A stretch of 64,000 nt of DNA, taken from the NCBI GenBank assembly GCA_964618975.1, contig CAZUDI010000010.1, forward strand, positions 1-64,000, written 5' to 3'. This DNA is from CAZUDI01 sp964618975 (GTDB taxonomy: Bacteria; Desulfobacterota; Desulfomonilia; UBA1062). Positions within the stretch are counted from its first letter, which is position 1. Each line of letters starts with the position of its first letter. Positions 32,963-41,275 of the stretch are shown here, in pieces. A program made the position numbers and the translations under genes. Below the pieces are notes generated by a model. It ran no database searches and had not been told where the DNA came from. It saw only the letters and a list, made by a program, of their open reading frames with translations.

Positions 32963-33952
32963 TCATGTCAGGCGGGCCTGTGTTTTCTGCAGGCAGGCCA
33001 CGGCCTCGCTATGCATACGGCTGAGCAGTTGCTCGCAGGTCAGTATCTCGTGAATGAACCCAATGGACTGCCCCACCATGAGCGGCGCCTCCTCGGGGTT
33101 CCCCGATTCCCAGGCCTCCTTGACGCGTTCGCCGCCGATGAGGGGTATAAGCTCTTCGAGCCCGCCACCGCGGGCCTCGATCTCCTGAACGGTCCGGGTG
33201 ATGCGGTTCTTGAGCGACCGGCCCTGCAGGCCGAGCGACTTGCAAAAGATTGTGGTGTCGTTCTCTTGGCGCCGGATGAGCTCGTCCTTGATGTTCCGGT
33301 GCACCTCGCATTCCTCGGTGGCGATGAACCGACTCGCCATCATCACGCCCTGAGCCCCCAGGGTCAGGGCCGCGGCCAGTGAGCGGCCGTCCGAGATCCC
33401 ACCCACGCTCACCACAGGGATATTCACCGAGTCCACGATGCGCGGGGTCAGGACCATGGTGGTCACGTCGTCATCCAGGGGGTGTCCCCCCTCCTCGAAT
33501 CCGGCGGCATAGACCCCGTCATAGCCGGCCTTCTGGGCATGCAGGGCGTGGCGCACCGAGCCCACCTTATGGAAGAGCTTCACACCCGCCTTCTTCAACT
33601 CTTCGACCCCCGCAGGCCCGGCCACCTTGTCGATGGGCGTGCCCGACACCTCGATCCCGGCCACCTGTTCCTGGGCACATACGCGGATGTACATCTGGTG
33701 GTGTTCCTGCGTGATGCGGATAGAGGGCAGCAGGGTCAGCCCCACCATAAAGGGCTTGTCCGTAAGCGTTCGCGTCTCGCGGATGGCGGCGCGGAATTCT
33801 TCCTCGGTTTCGTAATTACCGGCGGTGAGGTTGCCCAGGCCACCGGCATTACTGATAGCGGCACACAGTTTGGGCCGGCAAAGCCACATCATGGCCCCGC
33901 AGATGACCGGATAGCGGATGGCGAACATGTCGGTAATAGCGGTCTTGATCAT
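32963..33952 (-). CDS. Nitronate monooxygenase-like FMN enzyme 2
   Basis: A 329-residue paralogue of the plus-strand enzyme: IKTAITDMFAIRYPVICGAMMW at the start, GVYAAGFEEGGHPLDDDVTTMVL and PVVSVGGISDGRSLAAALTLGAQGVMMASRFIATEE in the barrel. The GHP motif in EGGHPLDD is conserved in the NMO class. RBS AGGGAGGAA. Operator O4 lies upstream, so it should be co-regulated with the reductase and enzyme 1. Confidence 0.87.
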   Translation of the reverse strand: MIKTAITDMFAIRYPVICGAMMWLCRPKLCAAISNAGGLGNLTAGNYETEEEFRAAIRETRTLTDKPFMVGLTLLPSIRITQEHHQMYIRVCAQEQVAGIEVSGTPIDKVAGPAGVEELKKAGVKLFHKVGSVRHALHAQKAGYDGVYAAGFEEGGHPLDDDVTTMVLTPRIVDSVNIPVVSVGGISDGRSLAAALTLGAQGVMMASRFIATEECEVHRNIKDELIRRQENDTTIFCKSLGLQGRSLKNRITRTVQEIEARGGGLEELIPLIGGERVKEAWESGNPEEAPLMVGQSIGFIHEILTCEQLLSRMHSEAVACLQKTQARLT

Positions 33953-33978
33953 AATTCCTCCCTGACGTTGGATAGGTA

Positions 33979-34002
33979 AGTTTTAAGTTGTACTTCATGC
34001 TT
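33979..34002 (-). promoter_or_regulatory. Operator site O4 (before nitronate monooxygenase 2)
   Basis: 24 bp: AGTTTTAAG, TTGTA, CTTCATGCT plus T; the same spacing as O2. It overlaps the -10 box of the adjacent promoter by 2 bases. Confidence 0.63.
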
Positions 34003-34029
34003 CATAATATCCGCGCATGCGCTTGTCAA
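34001..34029 (-). promoter_or_regulatory. Promoter of nitronate monooxygenase 2
   Basis: Minus strand: TTGACA at 34024-34029, a 17-bp spacer and TATGAA at 34001-34006. Confidence 0.58.
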
Positions 34030-34168
34030 GGTGATTCCTTGTTGGGACAAGGCGGTGCCTATGTCAGGAAGGAGCAAGCGTCTGTCATGCGGGGACACGC
34101 CCGGTTGCGGATGGAAGTCACCCTGCCAGTCGGCCCTTTCATCACCCCGGCAGCCATGGTACTATATT

Positions 34169-34248
34169 GATTATGGGTATGAACCTCAGGACAGACCCTG
34201 GAATCCCCACTACACTGCCAGCGGCGGCGTATTCGCCTCACAACGATT
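34169..34248 (+). repeat. Dispersed repeat, copy R5
   Basis: Begins GATTATGGGTATGAACC and ends ACAACGATT, 80 bp. It lies in the 616-base gap before the glucokinase gene, which also contains the NMO2 control region and a questionable small ORF. Confidence 0.72.
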
Positions 34249-34293
34249 GAATCTTGAAGAGATGGGGTTAATTAAAGGAGGGAGGTGCATGGG

Positions 34294-34575
34294 ATGCATG
34301 GGAATATCTTGACCCAGATCGACAACACCCTGGAAAGGGCCCTCAGACGGGTTTGCCTAATACCCCATGGACGACGACGTTCCCTGTCCCCGGAACCCGG
34401 CCGCTGTGAAGTCGGGCCCCTCCTGCAGTCTGGCGCTACGCTGCCACGCGCGCGTCGGCCCAAACACACCGAGGACCTACCCTTTAGCGCACCCTATCTC
34501 GTCCGGCATACTGAACCGCACTCCCCAGTCTTCCACGGGCCCCTTATCACCTTGCCGCAGGAGGATCAATGCTGA
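34294..34575 (+). CDS. Questionable small ORF before glucokinase
   Basis: A 93-residue frame (MHGNILTQIDNTLERALRR...) with an unusually strong RBS just upstream (AAAGGAGGGAGG, 34275-34286) and its stop overlapping the glucokinase start by 7 bases, as in coupled genes. The first ~17 codons look like coding sequence; the remainder is Arg/Pro-rich and poor in typical codons. An ATG at 34289 in another frame gives only seven residues. It could be a leader peptide, a decayed gene or chance. Confidence 0.25.
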   Translation: MHGNILTQIDNTLERALRRVCLIPHGRRRSLSPEPGRCEVGPLLQSGATLPRARRPKHTEDLPFSAPYLVRHTEPHSPVFHGPLITLPQEDQC

Positions 34576-35561
34576 TCGTGGGAGATCTCGGCGCAACCAA
34601 GACCAGACTCGGGTTCTTCGAGCGTGGGTCCAACCCGCGCACCCCCCTCGTGGAGGTCACCGTGCCAAGTGCCGACTTCAGTGGGCTCGAGGACATGATC
34701 CACACCTTCATTTCCACCTACGACCTCCGTCCCGAGCGCGCGGTCTTCGGAGTGGCCGGTCCCGTGGTCGAGGGACGTGCCGTGATCACCAACCTGGGGT
34801 GGGTCATCGAGCAGGAGTCTCTGGCCTCCGCCCTGGGCTTCGAAGAGGTCCTGCTGATGAACGACCTCCAGGCGATCGCCTATGGTATCGGCCTCATGGA
34901 GGAACACGACCTGTTCACCCTCCAAGAGGGGCACCCCCTGTCGACGGGTACCCGCGCCGTGATCGCCCCGGGCACCGGTCTGGGCGAGGCCTTCCTCACC
35001 AGTTATGGATCACACCCCCAGGTGCATGCCTCCGAAGGCGGCCATGCGGACTTCGCCCCCATGGACGACCTACAGGCGCGGCTGCTGACCTTTCTGAGAT
35101 CCCGCCTCGGGCACGTAAGCTACGAGCAGGTGTGTTCCGGACGGGGGCTGCCCAACATCTATGACTTTCTCAAGCAGTCTTCCCTGGCCGACGAGCCGGG
35201 CTGGCTTAAGTCCGACCTGAGCGCGGCGCCCGATCCGACCCCGGTCATCGTGCAGTCCGCGCTCGACAGGGAGCGACCCTGCCCGATCTGCTCGCAGTCA
35301 CTGCAGATCTTCGTATCCATCCTCGGGGCCGAAGCCGGCAACCTGGCCCTCAAGGTGCTCGCCACCGGGGGGGTCTATCTGTGCGGTGGCATCCCCCCCC
35401 GCATCATCGAGATCCTCTCTCAGGAAGGCTTCCTGCAATCCTTCAGGGCCAAGGGCCGGCTCGCCCCTCTCATGGGCCAGATTCCGGTCAAGGTGGTCCT
35501 GCATCCCGACATCGCCCTCATTGGGGCCGCCAGTGCCGGACTGAAAACCATACCAGCATGA
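34569..35561 (+). CDS. glk: Glucokinase
   Basis: A 330-residue sugar kinase of the Glk (PF02685-like) type that phosphorylates glucose with ATP. Family motifs are visible: phosphate loop GDLGATKTRLGFF (usual GDIGGTN), the catalytic Asp in LLMNDLQAIAYGI, PGTGLGEAFL, SEGGHADFAP and CGGIPP. All key residues look intact. RBS GGAGG precedes the start. The next gene, a transketolase homologue, starts 14 bases after the stop, so both are in one operon. Confidence 0.9.
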   Translation: MLIVGDLGATKTRLGFFERGSNPRTPLVEVTVPSADFSGLEDMIHTFISTYDLRPERAVFGVAGPVVEGRAVITNLGWVIEQESLASALGFEEVLLMNDLQAIAYGIGLMEEHDLFTLQEGHPLSTGTRAVIAPGTGLGEAFLTSYGSHPQVHASEGGHADFAPMDDLQARLLTFLRSRLGHVSYEQVCSGRGLPNIYDFLKQSSLADEPGWLKSDLSAAPDPTPVIVQSALDRERPCPICSQSLQIFVSILGAEAGNLALKVLATGGVYLCGGIPPRIIEILSQEGFLQSFRAKGRLAPLMGQIPVKVVLHPDIALIGAASAGLKTIPA

Positions 35562-35575
35562 ATGGAGCTTCTCTT

Positions 35576-37594
35576 ATGACTACCTCCCATGAACTGACTC
35601 AGGACGCCGTCAACACCCTGCGTTTCCTGGCGGCGGATATGATGCAACAGTCACATTCGGGCCGACCCGGACTGCCCATAGGCGCCGCGCCCATGGCCTA
35701 TGTGCTGTGGCTGAACCACCTCCGTCACAACCCCTCCAATCCCCGCTGGGTCGACCGTGACCGTTGCGTGCCCTCGACCGGGTATGGCTCCATATTGCTC
35801 TATGCCCTGCTGCACCTCTCCGGCTACAGCCTATCCCTCGATGATCTCAAGACCTTCCGCCCATGGAACAGCCCCACCCCCGGGTTGGAGGCCACCACCG
35901 GTCCGTTGGATCAGGGCATCGCCAACGCCGTAGGCATGGCGATCGCCGAGGCGCACCTGAGTGAGCGCTACAACCGACCCGGCCACAGCATCATAGATCA
36001 CCACACCTATGTCCTTTCCGGGGCCGGCGAGGACATGCAAGGCGCCTCGATCGAGGCCTGCTCGCTGGCCGGTCACCTGGGTCTGGGCAAGCTCATCCTC
36101 CTGTATGACGACAACCGCATCTCACTGGAGGGCTCCACCTCCCGGAGCTTCGGCGAGGACACCCGGGCCTGTCTGGCCGCCTACGGCTGGCACACCCAGA
36201 TCGTTGCCGACGGTAACGATCTGGCCGCCATCGACGCGGCGCTCCTGCGCGCCCGGCAGGAGCTGGAGCACCCTTCTCTCATCGCAGTCAGGACCAGCAT
36301 CGCCCCAACCAATCAGGGGCGCTCCACGGTGTACGGCAGTCCACGGGGGGAAGAGGAGCTTCAAGATCCCAAAAAACACCTGGGCTGGCAGCATGATGCA
36401 CGCTTCCATATCCCCGACGAGGTCAAGAAACTCTTCCGCGGCGCACTCACCAGTGGACACGAACTCGAAGGCCAGTGGCAGCAGCGCTTCTTCCGCTACA
36501 GCCGGTCGTATCCGGACCTCGCTCAAGAATTCAAGCACAGGATCTCAGGAGCGCTGCCAGAGAAGTGGGATAAGGGCCTGCCGCATTTCACGTCACCCAT
36601 CTCGACGAGTGCAGCCTCCGGGCAGATCATTCAGGGCCTCGCGGCCTCCCTCCCGGAGTTCGTGGGCTGCTCGGCGGATCCGAACCCCTCCTCGCCCTCC
36701 AGGATCCAGGACTCTGGCGACTTCCAGTCACCCGCAGCCCATCACCAGAATATCGGGGACGCGGTTGACGCCCCCCGGGGGTATGCGGGTCGCAATCTGC
36801 ACTTCGGGATGCACCAGCACTCCATGGGGGCCATCGCCTCCGGCATGGCCCTGCACGGAGGCCTCATCCCCTACATGTCGACCTTCCTCACCTTTTCGGA
36901 CTACCTGCGCCCGGCCATACGCCTGGCCGCCCTGTCCGGACTGCAGGTTGTCTTCCTGTTCACCCACGACGGCAGCACCCCCGGCGAAGACGTCCCCACA
37001 CACCAGCCCATCGAGCACCTTATGTCTCTGCGCCTGATCCCCAACCTCACCGTCATCCGCCCCTGCGATGCCGCCGAGACCGTCGAGGCCTGGCGGGCGG
37101 CCATCGAGAACACGGCCGGCCCCACGGCCCTGATCCTCTCCCGCCAGGAACTACCGCTGCTGGACCGCCACCGTCTGGCGCCGGCCACAGGGCTCCGACA
37201 GGGGGCCTACATCCTGAAAGACTCCGGCAAGAAATCACCCCAGGTGATCCTCATCGCCACCGGCGCGGAGGCGCACCTGGCCCTGGAGGCCGCCGCCCGG
37301 CTGACCCGCAAGGGCCTGGCGGTGCGGTTGGTCTCCATGCCGAGTTGGGAGCTCTTCGCTCGCCAGACACAGCCTTATCGAGACCAGATCCTGCCCCCGC
37401 AGTCACCGGTACGTATCGCCGTAGAGGCCGGAATCCGCCTGGGGTGGGAACACCATGTCGGCCTGGTCGGAGAGGTCATTGGCCTGGACGGATTGGGGGC
37501 CTCAGCCCCGGGGCTCTTGGAGAGATCCGGCATCACCGCGGAGGAGATTGTCAGGGCCGCGGAGGCACTCCTGCGCCAGGTCCCGCGATCGTGA
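35576..37594 (+). CDS. Transketolase-like protein with catalytic residues lost (predicted pseudoenzyme)
   Basis: A 672-residue protein that aligns along the full length of transketolase (LSGYSLSLDDLKTFRPWNSPTP; TTGPLDQGIANAVGMAIAEAHL; YDDNRISLEG; FTHDGSTPGEDVPTHQP). Compared with E. coli TktA, most catalytic and TPP residues differ: SGHPG is SGRPG (Arg30 for His26), NGHGS is TGYGS (Tyr70 for His66), PGHPE is PGLEA (Leu104 for His100), GDG is GAG (Ala150 for the Mg ligand Asp155), HGAPLG is YGSPRG (Tyr253 for His261) and the catalytic Glu411 is Gln414. His464 (His473) and the phosphate Arg in SRQEL are kept. The frame is intact. The ATG at 35576 lies 15 bases after the glk stop. See findings. 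Confidence 0.85.
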   Translation: MTTSHELTQDAVNTLRFLAADMMQQSHSGRPGLPIGAAPMAYVLWLNHLRHNPSNPRWVDRDRCVPSTGYGSILLYALLHLSGYSLSLDDLKTFRPWNSPTPGLEATTGPLDQGIANAVGMAIAEAHLSERYNRPGHSIIDHHTYVLSGAGEDMQGASIEACSLAGHLGLGKLILLYDDNRISLEGSTSRSFGEDTRACLAAYGWHTQIVADGNDLAAIDAALLRARQELEHPSLIAVRTSIAPTNQGRSTVYGSPRGEEELQDPKKHLGWQHDARFHIPDEVKKLFRGALTSGHELEGQWQQRFFRYSRSYPDLAQEFKHRISGALPEKWDKGLPHFTSPISTSAASGQIIQGLAASLPEFVGCSADPNPSSPSRIQDSGDFQSPAAHHQNIGDAVDAPRGYAGRNLHFGMHQHSMGAIASGMALHGGLIPYMSTFLTFSDYLRPAIRLAALSGLQVVFLFTHDGSTPGEDVPTHQPIEHLMSLRLIPNLTVIRPCDAAETVEAWRAAIENTAGPTALILSRQELPLLDRHRLAPATGLRQGAYILKDSGKKSPQVILIATGAEAHLALEAAARLTRKGLAVRLVSMPSWELFARQTQPYRDQILPPQSPVRIAVEAGIRLGWEHHVGLVGEVIGLDGLGASAPGLLERSGITAEEIVRAAEALLRQVPRS

Positions 37595-37747
37595 CGCGGA
37601 CCGCAGTCCCGCAAAGAATGCACTCCAGCATCCTTCATCACCGCCCCCAGTTTCACATCGTCAGGGGAAGCGTCCCGCTCGGGGAAGAAGGGGTTCTAAG
37701 CATGGAATGACTCCGAAAGGGGGCCCTACCAGATCCAGCGGGGTGCA

Positions 37748-37777
37748 TTGACATTCACGCAGGTCCCGTTATTTATA
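37748..37777 (+). promoter_or_regulatory. Possible promoter before the PilZ gene
   Basis: TTGACA at 37748-37753 and TTTATA at 37772-37777 (18-bp spacer), in an A/T-rich stretch that also contains a perfect TATAAT at 37780-37785. The remainder of the 301-base gap shows nothing. Confidence 0.4.
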
Positions 37778-37895
37778 TTTATAATGGTTCCATGGACTTG
37801 TTCTCACAGCCACCCACACCCTGGTGAATAGCCTGCATGTTCCTTCCTGGAGTCCAGGCACCATCGGGACAGCACGGATAAGGAGGCAAAACCCA

Positions 37896-38210
37896 ATGCA
37901 AGAGAGAAGAACGCAGAAACGGGTTAACATGAACGGACGTCTCAACGTGGACTTTTCCTCCCAGGACAATCCGGATCTCATCAAACGGGGACTACTGATG
38001 AATATCAGTAACGGGGGGATGTATATCCGCACCGTGGCCGCCTTGAAAAAGGGCGCCCTGATCTCCGCCTCTCTGAATGCGGATGACCTGGGAAAGGTTA
38101 TCCCGGTGCAGGGCTGGGTGGTAAGGAGTGTCTCCAACGGGCTGGCCATCGAATTCAGCGATGCGGATCAGCGGGGGATTCACGAACTCATGTCACCGGC
38201 CTTTCCGTAA
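37896..38210 (+). CDS. PilZ domain protein
   Basis: A 104-residue single PilZ domain: QERRTQKRVNMNG (RxxxR) near the start, NISNGGMYI (NxSxxG) and FSDADQRGIHELM at the end, so the c-di-GMP motifs are intact. The ATG at 37896 was chosen because AAGGAGG sits 9 bases upstream. It stands alone between the transketolase-like gene and ftsY. A receptor for c-di-GMP with unknown partner. Confidence 0.87.
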   Translation: MQERRTQKRVNMNGRLNVDFSSQDNPDLIKRGLLMNISNGGMYIRTVAALKKGALISASLNADDLGKVIPVQGWVVRSVSNGLAIEFSDADQRGIHELMSPAFP

Positions 38211-38514
38211 TAACCCCAGCCACATCGAGCGGCCTCGGACCATAAGCGTTTCCCTCCACTCGGGGCAGGGGTCTTAACGGAAGGCTTCGCCGGCCCTTGC
38301 ATCACGCGGCAAACGCCCCCCCAGCAGAGGCACAGAGCACCCGTTCCAGGCACAGCAGGCAGAAAACGCACCTCATGCCACCATCATCACCACCCCGGCA
38401 TACCCCTATGCCTCAGTAGGCACCCAGCCCGAATCCGTCTGGCAGCTCGACCTTGTCCTTTTGCGGAGCCTGTGATAGGAAATAGGGCGCATATTTTTTG
38501 AGGAGGTGTTGGTC

Positions 38515-39726
38515 TTGAATTACCGTTTTTCCGTAGTGGACTACGTGGTGTTGATCCTGAGCTATCTCTTCTTCGGCCTGTTCGTGGCCGATCTGCAGGG
38601 CGTCATAGCCTTCGTCCTCCCGCTGGATGTCCCCTCCTGGATCTACCTCGTCATCGCCGGCGGCCTCAACCTCTGGATCATCCCCATCCCCGGCATCCAC
38701 CCGCGCACCCCCCCCATGATCACAGGGGAGACGTCCGCTGCCATGCAACTAGCCCCCCCCGAGGGCGCCCCCCATGTGGCCAGGCCTTCGAAACCCGCCC
38801 GGGAGCGTGTGCCCTCTTCCGGCGAGCGCCTGGCCAAGGGACTGAGCAAGACCCATAAGGGCTTCATCGAACGCATCTCGACCGTCTTCAGACAGTCGAC
38901 CACCCTGGACGAGGAGGTGCTCACGCACCTGGAAGAGACCCTCGTGGGAACCGACATCGGAGTGAAGACCGCCTACAGGCTCTTCGAGGATATTCAGGGC
39001 AAGGCGGGCTCCATGGACGGACCGGAAGCAGCCATGGCCTTCATCAAGCAGGAGATCGAAGGCATCCTTGCCACCCGCGAAGAGCAGCTCGTCCTTCCCG
39101 TAGGGATTAAGCCCTTCGTCATCATGGTCACTGGGGTCAATGGCTCCGGCAAGACCACCACCATCGCCAAGATCGCCCGGCGGCTGATCAACGACGGCAA
39201 ATCCGTGATCGTCGCCGCCGGGGACACCTTCCGGGCCGCCGCCATCGAACAGCTCGAGCACTGGGCCACCAAGGTCGGCGCCGACTTTGTCCGTTCGCAG
39301 GAAGGCGCCGACCCCTCTTCAGTCGCTTATGATGGACTCCAGGCGGCCATAGCCCGTGGCCACGATGTACTCATCATCGATACCGCTGGCAGACTGCACA
39401 CCAAGGAAAACCTCATGGAGGAACTCAAAAAGACCAAACGGGTGCTGAACAAACAGCAAGACGGCACCCCCCACGAAGTCCTGCTCGTGCTGGACGCCAC
39501 CCTCGGTCAGAATGCCCTCGAGCAGACACGCCAGTTCAATGCTGCCCTGGGGGTAACGGGCATCGTCCTGACCAAGCTCGACGGTACGGCCAAGGGCGGG
39601 GTCATTGTCGGCATCGCCAATGAATTCGAGATCCCCATCCGTTTCATCGGAATTGGGGAGGATATGGACGATCTGCAGCCGTTTACGGCCCAGGACTTTA
39701 CCAACGCCCTTTTTCTTGACAATTGA
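38515..39726 (+). CDS. ftsY: Signal recognition particle receptor FtsY
   Basis: GTPase that docks the SRP-ribosome complex at the membrane. The NG domain is complete: G1 GVNGSGKTTT, DTFRAAAIEQL, G3 DTAGR, G4 TKLDGTAKGG and the final FIGIGEDMDDLQPF. The N-terminus, unlike most FtsY proteins, carries two hydrophobic segments (FSVVDYVVLILSYLFFGLFVADL and VPSWIYLVIAGGLNLWII), so the receptor is probably integral. TTG at 38515 fits GGAGG at 38502-38506 best; the frame is open from a GTG at 38506. The 300-base gap before it (38211-38514) shows nothing else convincing. Confidence 0.9.
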   Translation: MNYRFSVVDYVVLILSYLFFGLFVADLQGVIAFVLPLDVPSWIYLVIAGGLNLWIIPIPGIHPRTPPMITGETSAAMQLAPPEGAPHVARPSKPARERVPSSGERLAKGLSKTHKGFIERISTVFRQSTTLDEEVLTHLEETLVGTDIGVKTAYRLFEDIQGKAGSMDGPEAAMAFIKQEIEGILATREEQLVLPVGIKPFVIMVTGVNGSGKTTTIAKIARRLINDGKSVIVAAGDTFRAAAIEQLEHWATKVGADFVRSQEGADPSSVAYDGLQAAIARGHDVLIIDTAGRLHTKENLMEELKKTKRVLNKQQDGTPHEVLLVLDATLGQNALEQTRQFNAALGVTGIVLTKLDGTAKGGVIVGIANEFEIPIRFIGIGEDMDDLQPFTAQDFTNALFLDN

Positions 39727-39744
39727 TCACCTTTACTAAATAGT

Positions 39745-40749
39745 GTGCAAATGCTCAGAATTGCAGAGCCCAGACTGATCGAAATCCTGCATTCCATGCA
39801 ATCCAAGACCATCATGGTCCTGGGTGATCTCATGTTGGACGAGTTCATCGAGGGGACGGTAGAGCGCATCTCCCCTGAGGCACCCGTGCCTGTGGTCCTG
39901 GTGCACAATGAATACTATCGACTCGGTGGGGCGGGAAACGTGGCCAACAACCTCATGAGCCTCGGGGCCAAGGTGGTCATGGCCTCGGTCACCGGGAGCG
40001 ACGATCAGCACATGCGCCTCGAAGAACTGCTCCGGGCGCGGGGGATCGCCACCGACCACATCCTGGCCGACCCCGGCCGCCGGACCATTGTCAAGACCCG
40101 GCTCATCGCCGAAAAACAGCAGGTCGCACGGGTCGACCGGGAAGACCGCACCTCTATCAGTGCCGCACTGCGCGAGGAGTTGCTTGCGGCAGTACGCTCC
40201 CTCGCCCGCGAGCTTGATGCGATCATCATCTCGGACTATGGCAAGGGGGTTGTCAGTCGGGAGCTCATCGAAGCGCTGGTCTCCATTGCACATGAGCATG
40301 GGGTCATGGTTAACGTGGACCCCAAGGAACGCAACTTCCCCTTCTATCTCAAGGTCGACCTGATCACCCCCAATACCCGGGAACTCAGCTTCGGCGCCGG
40401 CATCAAGATCGAGAACGATCACGACCTAGTCGAGGCGGCCTCCAAGGTCAAATCCACACTTCACTGTCGCATGGTGCTCGTCACCAGGGGCGAACAGGGC
40501 ATGAGCCTCTTCGGGGCCGACGGCGACCGGGTCGACATTCCCACCGCCGCTCTCGAGGTGTATGACGTGACCGGGGCCGGAGACACGGTGATCTCCTGTC
40601 TGACCCTGGCCATGGCGGCAGGTGCCACCCCCATCGAGGCGGCCACCATCGCCAATGTAGCGGCCGGACAGGTGGTGGCCGTACACGGCACGGCGCATGT
40701 CCAATGGGATGACCTATACCGCCGCTGTATGGAGAACATCCGTGGGTAA
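39745..40749 (+). CDS. rfaE1: D-glycero-beta-D-manno-heptose-7-phosphate kinase (RfaE/HldE N-domain type)
   Basis: A 334-residue PfkB-family kinase for LPS inner-core heptose synthesis. Motifs: MVLGDLMLDEFIEGTVERISPEAPVPVV, YRLGGAGNVANNL and the ribokinase signature DVTGAGDTVISCLTLAMAAGA. The C-terminal nucleotidyltransferase domain of bifunctional HldE is absent, so the second activity must be elsewhere. Start is a GTG at 39745 (an ATG lies at 39751). It overlaps the next gene by 8 bases. Confidence 0.9.
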   Translation: MQMLRIAEPRLIEILHSMQSKTIMVLGDLMLDEFIEGTVERISPEAPVPVVLVHNEYYRLGGAGNVANNLMSLGAKVVMASVTGSDDQHMRLEELLRARGIATDHILADPGRRTIVKTRLIAEKQQVARVDREDRTSISAALREELLAAVRSLARELDAIIISDYGKGVVSRELIEALVSIAHEHGVMVNVDPKERNFPFYLKVDLITPNTRELSFGAGIKIENDHDLVEAASKVKSTLHCRMVLVTRGEQGMSLFGADGDRVDIPTAALEVYDVTGAGDTVISCLTLAMAAGATPIEAATIANVAAGQVVAVHGTAHVQWDDLYRRCMENIRG

Positions 40750-41275
40750 AGCGAGCCTCCCCCGCGATGTGCTGCTCTTTTCCAGCCTCCTCTATCGGGA
40801 GGAGGAGTGCGCGTTCAGCGCGTGCAAGGCCCTCGAAGCGCGCTTCGGTGCCCCCCGCTACACGAGCGCCCCCTTGGCCTTTTCCTTCAGCGATTATTAT
40901 GCCCGCGAGATGGGCCACCCGCTTCAGAGGCGGGTGCTGGCCTTTGAAGATCTCGTGCCCCGGGATGCCCTGCCGGAGATCAAGCTCGCGACGAATGCGA
41001 TCGAGGAGTCCCTGGCCAGAGAGAAGGCTCGCACGGTCAACATCGATCCGGGCCTGCTCAGTCTGGAAAACGTCTGTCTGGCAACCACCAAGCCCTACAG
41101 CCACCGCATCTATCTGAGGTACGGCATCTGGGCCGAGGTCACCCTCATCTACCGGGGGAACTCCTACCAGGCCCTGGAATGGACCTACCCCGACTATGCC
41201 TCCGATAATATGATCTATATCTTTAATTTATTAAGAGAAAAATACAGGGAGCAACGGCAATGCCCAGAAGCATGA
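40742..41275 (+). CDS. DUF4416 family protein
   Basis: A 177-residue protein with the family blocks LFSSLLYREEECAFSACKALEARFGAP and FSDYYAREMG, then LATTKPYSHRIYLRYGIWAEVTLIYRGNSYQALEWTYPDY. The family occurs in deltaproteobacteria next to heptose kinase and yicC genes. Function unknown. GTG start at 40742 overlaps the upstream stop, and its stop overlaps the yicC start, so it is in the middle of a coupled set. Confidence 0.83.
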   Translation: MGKASLPRDVLLFSSLLYREEECAFSACKALEARFGAPRYTSAPLAFSFSDYYAREMGHPLQRRVLAFEDLVPRDALPEIKLATNAIEESLAREKARTVNIDPGLLSLENVCLATTKPYSHRIYLRYGIWAEVTLIYRGNSYQALEWTYPDYASDNMIYIFNLLREKYREQRQCPEA

